NCBI RefSeq assembly: GCF_024679095.1
Contig: NC_066520.1
Location: 17,204,331-17,268,330 of the forward strand
Source: Eriocheir sinensis
Taxonomy: Eukaryota; Arthropoda; Malacostraca; Decapoda; Varunidae
DNA: 64,000 nucleotides
Direction of reading: 5' to 3'
Below, one piece after another: positions 52,550 through 64,000 of the stretch. The number at the start of each line of letters is the position of its first letter. Positions within the stretch are counted from its first letter, which is position 1. The notes under the pieces are model-generated. The model did no database searches, had not been told where the DNA came from, and saw only the letters and a program-made list of their open reading frames with translations. The position numbers were made by a program, and so were the translations under genes.

Positions 52550-52686
52550 TATAATGCCTACAATAATATTACTCTGTCACAATTTTACGTCGCAAATAGC
52601 TGCCTCAGATACCAGACGCCTCCCCGAGTGTGTTATGGCGCCGCCTCGCACACTGCCGCCCCACAAAGCCCCTTCAAGGAACTCAC

Positions 52687-52763
52687 CTCTAGGGAACGCT
52701 GGCTGACTTTTCCGGCGCTTTGTCCGCCCAGATCCTTCAGTGGGTGATGTCGATCCTCTCGTC
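52687..52763 (-). CDS. candidate internal exon of the minus-strand gene (exon D)
   Basis: On minus, ACTTAGGCATCTGCAG precedes 77 bp ending CCCTAGAG and a textbook donor GTGAGTTCC. The frame that begins after two bases reads REDRHHPLKDLGGQSAGKVS then QRSLE and ends in phase 0, which joins exon C as ...QRSLE-QELNAAK... . Another frame (TRGSTSPTEGSGRTKRRKSQ...) is also open. It lies 124 bp from the foldback transposon, which would sit in the intron between D and C. No family is recognised. Confidence 0.4.
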
Positions 52764-53576
52764 CTGCAGATGCCTAAGTATAGCACCTCACGCAAGACAA
52801 CAAAGCACAAGGCGGTACACATAACACGCACTACCTCTCGCCCACGTCCTCCAGCCCCCGTCCTCTCCGCTCCACTGTGCCCGCCTGGCGTCCCGTGTTC
52901 GTTCCGTGGCGTTCGAGTCCAAGCTTCGAGCGTCGACAAGTGTCCTGTACTCTAGTGATAGTTACGTCCCTGCCTGTTCAGTGGTTATTTCTCTCTCCCG
53001 ATGAAACTAAATATAAAATAAGGTCATGATAATGATATTATTCTACTGTAGCCTACTATGCAAAATAACTCTCTACATTATCTGCTCTCCACCTTCACCT
53101 TACACCCTTTTTTACTCCCATCTCTCCCTTCCTTCACTTTCTTCTTTCAATCTTTTCCCTTCATATCTTTGCCTTTAATTCTCCTTGCCCCTCTTCCCTC
53201 CCTCCATTTTTCTCTCTGCTTTCCTCGCTCCCTGACTCATCTTTTATCATATCTAGAAGAGACGAATAAAATTATTTATTGATGGATCATTAATTTGGCG
53301 ATGTCCATAAATATATTTATTAACATTTTGACGTGACAAAGGTCCATACGAGTACCACTTTAGTAACATCCTAACATCGCTACACTTTCTAGAGTACAAG
53401 ACATCTTCCCTCACAAGAATATTTGTTATTTCTACCATACAAACTCTCATCTAATTTAGTTTACCTCCAGAAGGTGATACAATTTGACCAGAAAAAAATA
53501 ATATGTACAACTATTTACACATCGCCGCCAACCTCTTCCTCTCCCTGACAACAGCCAGCATGCCCCACCCCGTTAC

Positions 53577-53630
53577 CTGCGGATGGCAATACTGAATCCC
53601 TTTTATTTCGAAGCACTTTGGCAGCACTGG
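53577..53630 (-). CDS. candidate internal exon of the minus-strand gene (exon E)
   Basis: On minus, a very good acceptor (TTCTTGGTCTAACTCCTCCCAG, with CTAAC as branch point) precedes 54 bp ending CCATCCGCAG and donor GTAACG. The frame that starts after two bases reads SAAKVLRNKRDSVLPSA and leaves one base, which fits exon D (two bases). A phase-0 reading (PVLPKCFEIKGIQYCHPQ) is also open. The splice signals are among the best in the window; the choice of frame rests on phase with D. Confidence 0.4.
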
Positions 53631-53809
53631 CTGGGAGGAGTTAGACCAAGAAAAGTGTGTCATGAAGCAACAAACGTACCACCACTGCTTCAACGACACA
53701 CAACCCCTCCAAATCTTATCACGTGACCCCCCCGCCCCCCCGCCCCACCGTAAAACTATCATAATCGAGGAATTCAACATTTGCAGTAGTATTTGATAAA
53801 GATCTTCAC

Positions 53810-53862
53810 CATAGCAGCCATACTGCATGCATGATGCTTTCACCATTGCCGTAACCGAAGAC
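53810..53862 (-). CDS. weak candidate exon of the minus-strand gene (exon F)
   Basis: Found while looking for an exon that would bridge phases between B and E. Acceptor GCATGTATGCTTTTAG is modest and donor GTGAAG is modest. The 53-bp frame after one base reads SSVTAMVKASCMQYGCY and leaves one base, as needed. Because it was searched for by phase, the support is biased. Confidence 0.2.
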
Positions 53863-53935
53863 CTAAAAGCATACATGCTTTGCAGAACCTGGCCAATATG
53901 ACTATACCAAAAAGCTTGTTAACTGATCGACATTA

Positions 53936-53938
<3 letters not shown>

Positions 53939-53985
<47 letters not shown>
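53939..53985. repeat. (GT)n microsatellite
   Basis: About 23 GT units, in the presumed intron between exons F and B. Confidence 0.95.
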
Positions 53986-53986
<1 letters not shown>

Positions 53987-54992
53987 AAAACCAAGAAAAG
54001 TAAACGTTTATTCCATTGAGAGTCAAGTAATTATTAAATTAGAAATATAATAAGAATAACAGAGCTCGTAAATCAAAATGTAGAACAGCATCATTAGTTT
54101 TTATATATCTATTTATTTTATTTTATTATCAAGCATACGTCGCCACCGCTAGCACTGGCCTTGCTATAGTAGTAGTAGTAGTAGTAGTAGCTGTAGTGAG
54201 AAAATGGCTTCATTCAATTCCAGTGCTTAACTAAAAAAACAAAAATACTGTATGCCAACTCTAGCGTGTCTCTTTTTTTACACGCATCCAACACATATAT
54301 CCATTTTGCCTCCGTAAATTTCCATTGGGCGTGTATCACTGATGAGTGTCTTTTCGATCCATTAAATTAAGCAGCAACGTGTATCATTCGCGCTATACAG
54401 ATAATTAAAATACCTGGATAATCAGTTGCTGGTTGACACATCCAATTATGGCACAAAATTATTCCTGGTCGTCACACACACACACACACACACACACACA
54501 GCGGCGGTTGGTCCCATTAGTCAAAAAGTTAGAAATTACTTGCCTATGATTAACTGTACAAAAGGAGTAATGCGTGTAAACCTGCCACTAGCTCCTGATG
54601 ACAAACTATACAAGAGTTATATATTTTCGTGGTCAGTGTATGTGAAGACCTTATATTGGCATGGAACATAAGACAGAAGCGTGATGGTAAACCTGTGAAT
54701 ACCCTGAAATGACCTGTGCGAGTATGTACCGTCCTCTTAAAGCCTTTCTGTTAGCGGGATATTTATTTAGCTGAGTTTTTGTTGTTGTTATTGTAGTTTA
54801 TGTAGTGAGCTGTTTACATACATATAGAGTATCGCTTATTTTCTCTCCCGATTCTCCAGCATTTGTTACGCTATCGACAGTTCATGAGGTCTGTTTTTGT
54901 TTTTTTTACCACTTGTGGATTAGAAAACAACAAAACCACAAACGAGTAAGGCAAACATATCCGTGGTGTGAGTGTGGAAAGTGGGGGCGGGG

Positions 54993-55025
<33 letters not shown>

Positions 55026-55410
55026 CCGCAGCAACACGCGAGGCAGCGGCTACGAACATCAAACGTGGTGTCTAAACGCTGTGTGGTGGTAATTGCGTGG
55101 CCCTTACGTGTTTGTCTGGCCCGAGTGACTCGCCTTTGAGGATTAACTGAAATCACAATATATACTGCTCGATGTCAAAAACTTTACACTGTCGGGAAAA
55201 ACGGGAGAAAATGTTTACGCCGGAGCTTTGAGTCGATTTAAAATGAGCTAAACGGAAATAAACAACGGGGTAAAACTAAGTACTTATGTATACGCCCACT
55301 TGGCCCCGCGACCCTGCAATTCAATAGTTAAGCTTGTACCCGTGTAGATATTTTGCGTTCTGTCGCTTTTGCATTCAACTTAAATACACATTCGTCCGTG
55401 CCCTGAAGCG
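53986..55410. other. AT-rich sequence with short arrays, nothing supported
   Basis: Contains (AGT)8 at 54,169-54,192, (CA)13 at 54,474-54,500 and (GT)14 at 54,997-55,024. Presumed intron of the minus-strand gene. Confidence 0.5.
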
Positions 55411-55479
55411 TTTTTTTTTTTTTTTTTTTTTTTTGTACATTAAACGAGGCAGGTCATAGGTAAAACGAAAAGAAGAAAC
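55411..55479 (-). mobile_element. SINE-like dispersed repeat, possible copy D
   Basis: A 24-base T-run, then ACATTAAACGAGGCAGGTCA, TAGGTAAAACGAAAAGAAG. It aligns loosely with copy B (AAACAAAGGAGGCAGCTCAA, GGGCACAAAA). More diverged than copies A-C. Confidence 0.35.
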
Positions 55480-56245
<766 letters not shown>

Positions 56246-56881
56246 TTGCATTAATCTTCCACATTTTATTTTTCTACGTCAACATTGTGCACCCAAAAAA
56301 ATAATAAATCCTTCCGCAATATGTTCATGCATGCCCGACAATTTAATTTTGATTCGTTTATCTTTCAAATGACGAACAACATTCATACAACGCCTCACCA
56401 AAACAGTCCTCGGGCTGGATTACATTTAAGCTTCCCATGTCCTCTTTTTCCTTCTCCTACCGTTGCCTAATGACGTGTTGAGTGCATGGGCGGTGTTCCT
56501 GCCTCACATACACACTGGTCTGAGGGTCGTGTTACATTGCCAGCCAACAGTACATGACAAACGATGGCAAGTAAAAGATTAAATTAACACAGTACAACAA
56601 TAACATCATTGAAAGGAGAATTTTGCAAGACGGTAACTTTAGCAGAATGCCCCACACATAAATTAGCGATTGATTTGTAAAAGTTAAAGACATTTTTTGA
56701 AGACAAGGCTTGAAACTCTAATTCAGACTCGTAAGATGTTGAGACGCGTGTTTTCTTGCAGACAGCCATCCTCGAGCCAGCGTGACAGACCAACCCTAGG
56801 ACGCACCACCATCTTGTTTCCTCGTCAGCCAACTCTCAACGGTGGGGCGTCGACGTCAGCACACAACCGCTCTGCCCTCAC

Positions 56882-56962
56882 CTCTGCACCACCAAATGTC
56901 CATGGATCATCATCATCATCAGGTTCCGTAGCTCATGGTCATTCTCCCGCAGCTGGTTGAGA
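56882..56962 (-). CDS. candidate exon of the minus-strand gene (exon B), coiled-coil-like
   Basis: On minus, CACGCCCCCCGCCCAG precedes 81 bp ending GTGGTGCAGAG and donor GTGAGG. Only one frame is open: after one base it reads LNQLRENDHELRNLMMMMIH then GHLVVQ and leaves two bases. The Leu/Glu/Asn/Arg pattern is typical of an alpha-helical coiled coil. The entry phase (one base) matches the exit phase (two bases) of exon A at 58,091. The opposite strand also has an open frame with an acceptor here (56,762-56,960), so the strand assignment is not certain. No family is recognised. Confidence 0.45.
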
Positions 56963-57076
56963 CTGGGCGGGGGGCGTGGCTGTCACCTGTCACCTGTCAC
57001 TCACCACTAGTCAACTTCATGAGGCCGCGGCTGCTCTCCTCCACCAACAGCGCTCTCGCTCTCTGCACGAAGGCCA

Positions 57077-57082
57077 AATAAA
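57077..57082 (+). promoter_or_regulatory. AATAAA poly-A-signal-like hexamer
   Basis: The hexamer lies 117 bp after the TGA of the plus-strand open frame at 56,762-56,960. It would support a plus-strand terminal exon there, but AATAAA is common in AT-rich DNA. Confidence 0.2.
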
Positions 57083-57141
57083 GTTACTATTATAAAACAC
57101 GAAGCAGGTAGAGAGGAAGGAGTGAGGACATTGTAAGCTAC

Positions 57142-57162
57142 CTGTACAGCCCCCCCATACAC
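57142..57162 (-). CDS. possible 21-bp microexon of the minus-strand gene
   Basis: On minus, a long pyrimidine acceptor (TTTTTATCTTTCTTTGCGTC then TCAG) precedes 21 bp (GTGTATGGGGGGGCTGTACA then G) and donor GTAGCT. It lies between exons A and B, has a length divisible by three, and in the A/B phase adds CMGGLY without a stop. Neuronal cassette microexons have this size, but the call is speculative. Confidence 0.25.
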
Positions 57163-57655
57163 CTGAGACGCAAAGAAAGATAAAAAGAAAGATAAAGCGA
57201 TGAGAGAGGAGAAAGAGGACGAGAGAATTTAGAAGTTGGTAGGGTAATAAATATCTTAAAGTACATCAACAAAAAAACACAAAAAAAATCAACAAGTAAA
57301 ATAAAAATAAAAAACGAGAACATGTCGTGTATATTGACTTTCCTGTCCCTGTTCCGTGTACTTGCACCAAATATTATTCTTCATACATCTTGCAGGAGGG
57401 TAAATATTTTTTGCTTACGCTTTTTTTAGAATTTTCATGTGAATTTTAATGTCATCTCGAAATTCAGTTTGTTTGTCAAGCAGTCGCGGGTATTAGGTTC
57501 AGAAAAAAATGGATGATGAAGAATTTTTTTTTGCCTGGCTAACGCACGTCAAGCGGGGTTTTGACGATAAAAGCCGTTATAAATATGATAATAACTTAAT
57601 GAATATATAAAATGATTAAATATGCGCGCGCACGCACACAGACACGCACCCAAAC
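57163..57655. other. AT-rich sequence; presumed intron
   Basis: Plus-strand A-rich from 57,175 to 57,320; nothing else. Confidence 0.45.
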
Positions 57656-58000
57656 TAGTTATCTCGCACTTCATCTATCTGCCAATCTATCTATCTATCT
57701 GTCTATCTATCTGTCTACCTATCTATGTATCTATCTATCTACCTATCCATATCTGTTTATCTACTCCTCTATATATCTATCTATATGTCTTTCCCTCAAT
57801 CTCTTTTCTGTCTATCTATTCCTCTACCTCTCTCTGTCTATCTATCTGTCTTTCTATCTCTCTTTCAATCTATAACTCTATCTATCTATCCATCTCTATC
57901 CCTATCTATTTATATTTGTATCTTTGTATCTATTCCTCTCTCTCAATCTGTATATCTACCTATCTATCTATCTATCCTTTTGTATCTACCTATCCTTCTG

Positions 58001-58052
<52 letters not shown>
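57656..58052. repeat. (TCTA)n-rich tract followed by (CT)n
   Basis: Interrupted TCTA/TCTG units fill 57,656-57,990; a clean (CT)25 follows at 58,003-58,052. The I/Y/L/S-rich open frames over it are artefacts. Confidence 0.93.
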
Positions 58053-58056
<4 letters not shown>

Positions 58057-58090
58057 CCGGTAAGAGCACACAACAGCCCCCCAGACTCAC

Positions 58091-58178
58091 ATAGGGAAGG
58101 CAGGGCGAGGCGTGGCCGCTGGGCTGGGCTCCGTCTGCTGCGCGTCGCCCACCTCCGTCTCCTGGTGTAGCTGTTGTC
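58091..58178 (-). CDS. candidate exon of the minus-strand gene (exon A)
   Basis: On minus, a very good acceptor (TTAACTTCTTTTCAACAG, with branch-like TTAAC) precedes 88 bp ending CTTCCCTAT and a strong donor GTGAGTCTGG. All three frames are open. The one that begins after two bases reads QQLHQETEVGDAQQTEPSPA then ATPRPAFP and leaves two bases, which fits exon B (needs one). This frame is hydrophilic, Gln/Glu/Pro-rich, like a linker before a coiled coil. The patch is GC-rich against AT-rich flanks. No family is recognised. Confidence 0.45.
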
Positions 58179-58251
58179 CTGTTGAAAAGAAGTTAATGAA
58201 TAAACTGAATATATATAAGCTTCCCTGCTACAAATATACTGGTAGATATGT

Positions 58252-58380
58252 TGAATAGATGTGTGCCTAGGTGTTAAAAATAGATTGAAGAAAAAGTATT
58301 AGATGCGTGCTTCTGTGTTGAAGAAAAAAGGTAGACTGAAGAAACAGCATTCGATATATGTCTGTATTGAAGAAAATGGT
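58252..58380. repeat. degenerate tandem repeat, unit about 60 bp
   Basis: TTGAA(T/G)A..., AGATG(T/C)GTGC and GATTGAAGAAA or GACTGAAGAAA recur about three times. Confidence 0.65.
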
Positions 58381-58959
58381 ATATAACTTAAGCAGATGTG
58401 AGATTTTCGGTTTGAATGGATAACTGAGGTAGATATCTGGTTGCTGGCTCGTGGGAAATAGATACAGAATAAATGCCATGTAATATAAAACGCCAGACAC
58501 TATTCCATACTCAAAAAACGGAGACAAGCGACATTATCTTGTTTTATTGCGTCAGATGCCAAACACTGCAACCCTGACAAACGACGTATAAGAGTGATGT
58601 TTAGTTTGATATCAGACTTTACGAGGTTGTTGTTTCCTCTCATTCCGGCTTGATATGCGACATAATCCCAATATTTTAAGATAGTGAGTCAGGAGTTTGT
58701 ATATTCATGTGCATTATATCTTTATTTTATTTGTGCTTATTTTGTTTAGTGTTACTCTGTGTATGTTGTAAGAGGTCAGGCTGTTGTAATATCATCGCTG
58801 TCTGTCGCAAAACCAGTGAGATGAATATTTATCAGCGGTGTGTTTTTATGATACTGAAGCAAAAGTGAATTAGACCAGTGAAACACGATAAAGAAGAAGG
58901 AGGAGCAGGACGTAGGAGAGAAAGTTGATGACGAGGAAGAAAAGGAGGAGCAAGAATTG
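58381..58959. other. unique sequence, nothing supported
   Basis: No element or exon was noticed. Confidence 0.5.
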
Positions 58960-59030
58960 AAAGATGAAGAGGAGGAGGAGGAGGAAGAAGAGGAGGGGTA
59001 GGATGAAAGAGGCTGATAATGATAAATAAT

Positions 59031-59061
<31 letters not shown>

Positions 59062-59068
59062 GCTACTG

Positions 59069-59115
<47 letters not shown>

Positions 59116-59122
59116 GCTACTG

Positions 59123-59160
<38 letters not shown>
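58960..59160. repeat. (GAG)n tract and (ACT)n array
   Basis: GAGGAG/GAAGAG units at 58,965-58,996 and about 43 ACT units with GCT variants at 59,031-59,160. Confidence 0.93.
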
Positions 59161-59161
<1 letters not shown>

Positions 59162-59280
59162 TAATGAACACGACATTACGTATTATCGAAAAACGTGTAA
59201 TGTAATAATGTAATGTTTTTAGATTATTATTCCCTTTTTTCTTTCTCTCTTCCTTTATTTATTTCTTATTTCTTTATCTA

Positions 59281-59350
59281 TCAATCAATCAATCAATCAG
59301 TCAATCAATCTATCTATCTATCTATCTCTATCAATCTATCTATCTATCCC
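59281..59350. repeat. (TCAA)n-(TCTA)n compound microsatellite
   Basis: Seven TCAA-type units pass into TCTA units. Confidence 0.9.
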
Positions 59351-59820
59351 AGTCAGCTGAGGTCATTTCCCATGCCTAACAGACAGCTTCCCAATGTAAC
59401 ACCAAGCAACACCGCCATCCACTCACCACCACCCTCTTCAAGCCATGCTCACGCCGCGGCCAGCTCCACTCAACCACACCCACACCTCCACACCCAGCCA
59501 CACGCCACGAGCCAAGCCGCATGTAACTACCTCCTCTGATCCTCCGATTCCCGACAGCTTCTTTAATATACATGGAAATTTCAACTCCCGACATAATAAA
59601 AAAAGGGGGGAAGGATATGCCGCAACGTCTTTCTTTCTTTGGCGTGTTCCTGTGTTGTGTGTGCAGCGTTTATTCTCGCACCATCACAGAGAAAGAGGCT
59701 CGGTAAAAATGCAAATGGTATCATCTCTCGTGGCGGATAACGCATACGAAGTGGGTGGATGGGTGGGTGCAGGTGAAATACGAAGTGGATGAGTGGGTGA
59801 CGGTGAATTGTGAGGGAATA
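59351..59820. other. C/A-rich to mixed sequence, no supported gene
   Basis: A plus frame ending at 59,539 is rich in S, P and H because of CAC/CCA composition. GTGGATGG repeats at 59,752-59,800. Confidence 0.5.
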
Positions 59821-59872
59821 GGTAGAGACAGATAGATAGATAGAGAGATAGAGAGATAGCGGAGAGAGAGTA
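59821..59872. repeat. short (GATA)n tract
   Basis: AGATAGATAGATAG units with AGAG variants. Confidence 0.8.
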
Positions 59873-59940
59873 AAAAGTACAGTGATCTTCCTCTCCCTCC
59901 CTTTGTTCTGTTTGTCATCTCTCTCTTAGATATGTGTAGC

Positions 59941-60229
<289 letters not shown>

Positions 60230-60306
60230 GATAGGAATGCGAATGGCCACAGGTTCGTATCTATGTGCCACAAGGAAACATTCATCCCAAGGTAATACCC
60301 GCCGTT

Positions 60307-60456
60307 TCAATTCACGACGCCGCTATCCATCCTTGCATCGGCGGAGTCTTCTTCTGTATAACGTTTCCCCGAAGACGAAGAAACTGAACGGAGCTGCAAC
60401 TTTTCTCTAGCAAACTTCTCTTTACCAAAACTTCTATAATCTAGACTGTGCAGTGT
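60307..60456 (-). CDS. candidate terminal exon
   Basis: On minus, a textbook acceptor (GCTAACATCCTCCTTCCCTT then CCTCAAG, CTAAC as branch point) precedes 150 bp of open frame to TGA: TLHSLDYRSFGKEKFAREKL, QLRSVSSSSGKRYTEEDSAD, ARMDSGVVN. The charged, Ser-rich end would suit an unstructured C-terminus. No AATAAA is visible before the GA array 80 bp downstream, which weakens the case. If real, it belongs to a gene ending just before the minus-strand gene at 50-58 kb. Confidence 0.35.
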   Translation of the reverse strand, partial: TLHSLDYRSFGKEKFAREKLQLRSVSSSSGKRYTEEDSADARMDSGVVN

Positions 60457-60910
60457 CTTGAGGAAGGGAAGGAGGATGTTAGCATGAGAGGAGGCAGTCA
60501 GGGAAGCCACACAAATCCTAAGCTATAACTTTCTGACTCCACATGCACGCGGCTCCACTCTTGTTGGTGTTTGTAACGTAACATCCACTCAAGCAAGATA
60601 AGTGTGACGGTAAAGTGACGCACGTGTTTCTTTCCTTTTCATTTTGTGGCAGCAGGAGTTCGTAGTGGTATGCAAACATGCCGCTCCCAGATTTTCAATA
60701 AATATTGCCCGAAGTTGTACTCAAGGTAAAGTTTGAGCGTAAGTATTTCTTGATCTCCGCGGGATTTTAAAACAGTCATCAGTAGAAAGGTGAGATTGCG
60801 AGTTCTTAAAATGCCGCCATCATATCCGAAGGTATTGGCGAAGTAAAGGTAGTATATTAATGATTTTCGGTCACAAGGCGGGGGCTAAAAACAGTCAGTA
60901 AGGTAGAAGG
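60457..60910. other. unique sequence, nothing supported
   Basis: No element or exon was noticed. Confidence 0.5.
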
Positions 60911-61183
60911 CACGGCCGCCACCACCAAGCCCAGCGTCGGGTATAGAAGAGTTCAGGATCCCAGCACAAAGTTTAGCTGTCTAATATAAGGCAGAATGCT
61001 GGACCTCACCATCAAGTACACGGTAATGATATGTAAGGCTTCCACCGCTACCACCGCCGTCACCATCAAGACGTCGGGCATAGAAAAGTTCAGAATTCCA
61101 CCACAAAGTTCAGTCGTCTATAATATAAGGTAGAGCGCTGGACCCCTCCATCAGGTACACGGGGTAATAATATATATAAGGCT
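60911..61183. repeat. tandem duplication, unit about 135 bp
   Basis: Copies are 60,911-61,040 and 61,041-61,183. They share CGTCGGG(T/C)ATAGAA, AAGTTCAG or GAGTTCAG, CACAAAGTT and TAATATAAGG. A partial third copy (ACCACCGCCA) follows. Confidence 0.85.
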
Positions 61184-62761
<1,578 letters not shown>

Positions 62762-62932
62762 TTTACGTAGCCTCATGTAGCATCTCGATCAACTTGATTG
62801 TGTCCTTCATCACAATCATTGACTCGCCTCCTACCTCCCCTCCGCCTCCCGCGCCGTGATTGCCTCCCGCGGGAACACTTTCCTCCGCACGGCAATAAAA
62901 GGGCTCGCAGGAGGTGCTTGTGTGAGCGCTTT

Positions 62933-63042
62933 ATGGCTGCGTCTTCCGGCGGGACGGTGAATCAGTTCCCGACGAGCGTGAACCCTGCGGTGAATTTGCA
63001 CAGCTGCTTTAATCGCGTGAGACGAGGCAAGGGGACAGCTTC
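62933..63042 (+). CDS. weak candidate first coding exon
   Basis: An ATG at 62,933 opens MAASSGGTVNQFPTSVNPAV then NLHSCFNRVRRGKG to a good donor (GCTTC then GTAAGT at 63,043). A TATA-like AATAAAAGG lies 39 bp upstream of the ATG (62,894) in a CpG-richer patch. The last 28 bp belong to the first unit of a tandem triplication, and the donor is not kept in the other units. Speculative. Confidence 0.2.
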
Positions 63043-63398
63043 GTAAGTCTTGCGTCGCTCCTCCCTAGCACAACTTCTACGAAATTATATTATTATTCTG
63101 TTTTCTTTTTGCATGTTTTTACTTCTTTAATCACTGTACAACAAGGGAAGGGGACATCTAAGTTAGGGCTCGCGTCACTCCTCCCTGAAACAGTTCCTAC
63201 GAATGATATTCTTTTCATGTTTTCTCTTTGCAAGTTCTTACTCTGCATGTTCTTCTTTAATCCCTGTTATTAATCCCTGTTAGACGAGGCAAGGGGACAG
63301 CCTCTTAAGTCTCGCGTCAGTCCTCCATTACACGACCCCTACGAAATTATATTCTTCTCCTGTGTTATTTTCTGCATATTCTTTCGGATATTTAATGT
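63015..63398. repeat. tandem triplication, unit about 120-140 bp
   Basis: Units start near 63,015, 63,139 and 63,282. Each has (A)AGG(C/G)AAGGGGACA, GCGTC(G/A).TCCTCC and ACGAA(A/T)..TATTCTT or TATTATT. Confidence 0.85.
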
Positions 63399-63559
63399 TT
63401 CTGCTGCGCTGGAAATACTAGGCTGGTACTATCAAACGCTTCGTGGTCTTGTTACGACTATTTTTAAAGTCCAGAGAAGAGCTCCTCTGGTCGTCATGAG
63501 TGCCTTTCCGTTCACAGCGCGGAAGCCTTGCCAAACTACCGCCAGGTCCATGAAACCAC
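63399..63559. other. unique sequence
   Basis: Nothing supported. Confidence 0.45.
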
Positions 63560-63618
63560 TTTTTTTTCAGTAGAGGAAACAGTTCAAGGACAAAAAAAAA
63601 GCCCACTACTCACTGCTA
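63560..63618 (-). mobile_element. SINE-like dispersed repeat, copy C
   Basis: T-run, CAGTAGAGGAAACAGTTCAA, GGACAAAAAAAAA and GCCCACTACTCACTGCT. It matches copies A and B in order and spacing. Confidence 0.5.
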
Positions 63619-64000
63619 GTAGAAACCCCGACAACTTCCACGAAAGTCTTTAAATGTACTAAGGTTCTGATGAGTTTAATAATATGAACCTAGACATCAC
63701 GGAAGACATGTATAGTACGCCGATATTAAGAACAGATTGAATTGAATTTTCTGACACGTGGATTGCTAACAAATATCTCACTTCATTATACATCTTATTT
63801 TTTTTCACAGCTTCCCTCGCCCGAGATAACACTCCGGGCAATCATTGTACGGAGCCACTAATACACTTCACCGCATTTTCTTCCCTGCATGTTTTACGAA
63901 GTTTCCCCTTGATACTGAGATTCCTCACATTGTAACTCGCCTCTTTTCTCCATCTAATTTGCATTCTCACGTTTGGAAGTGTTTACCCGGCTAATGAAAC
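63619..64000. other. unique sequence, nothing seen
   Basis: No repeat, exon or element was noticed to the window edge. Confidence 0.5.

Larger units (their letters stand above)
51924..52557. mobile_element. long-inverted-repeat (foldback/MITE-like) DNA transposon with 8-bp TSD
   Basis: The element spans 51,932-52,549 (618 bp). Its left arm (51,932-52,140) and right arm (52,341-52,549) are about 209-bp inverted repeats with only scattered mismatches; the left terminus reads GGTAAAGATTCGTATTTGGT and the inverted right terminus GGTTAAGATTCGTTTCAGGT. An exact 8-bp direct repeat TATAATGC (51,924-51,931; 52,550-52,557) flanks it. The 200-bp centre holds a G/C palindrome (GGGGGGCTGCGCCCCCC near 52,230). 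No transposase frame is present, so it is non-autonomous. An 8-bp duplication fits hAT, P or Merlin type transposition; the superfamily is not decided. Confidence 0.9.

Noticed and set aside
52770..52955. Plus-strand exon starting ATG after GTCCTGCAG and ending in TAG
   Set aside because: The CTGCAG palindrome is an acceptor on both strands. The minus reading (exon D) has a strong donor and phase fit, and the plus reading has no donor or poly-A signal.

Overview
The window looks like nuclear DNA from a decapod crustacean (a crab or shrimp type genome). This is inferred from three things: very dense simple sequence repeats, mainly (GA)n, (GT)n, (AT)n, (AAT)n and (AAGGG)n; a LINE C-terminus whose final TRPPAYSPND motif I recall from decapod LINEs; and an RTE-type LINE tail. 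No bacterial operon, rRNA, tRNA gene or CRISPR array was seen. Most long open frames are translations of microsatellites (poly-RE, poly-SL, poly-CV, poly-TH, poly-YI) and are not genes.

Layout. 0-9.5 kb: unique AT-rich DNA with several old tandem duplications (units of about 75 to 346 bp) and a 261-bp insertion carrying a reverse-transcriptase fragment. 9.5-16 kb: a long (AT)n, an (AAT)n, a GC-rich patch and a few possible exons (10.6 kb on minus; 14.1-15.2 kb on plus). 16-28 kb: strongly purine-skewed DNA with (GA)n and (AAGGG)n arrays and a triplicated 175-bp unit with a SINE-like insertion. 28-40 kb: tandem duplications, a pair of similar blocks about 3 kb apart, a recent RTE insertion inside a 59-bp minisatellite, and a broken LINE 3' end. 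40-50 kb: very long (GA)n arrays, CpG-rich patches and two possible plus-strand exons. 50-58.2 kb: the best candidate gene, a chain of short exons on the minus strand with compatible reading phases, interrupted in an intron by a 618-bp long-inverted-repeat transposon with an exact 8-bp target duplication. 58-64 kb: tetranucleotide and dinucleotide arrays, more tandem duplications and a possible last exon on minus.

No complete gene could be identified by name. The candidate exons rest on splice signals, open frame and phase only, and each is individually uncertain. The mobile-element calls are firmer, because they rest on target-site duplications, inverted termini or recognisable reverse-transcriptase protein text. 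Most of the remaining window is repeat-dominated intergenic or intronic sequence.
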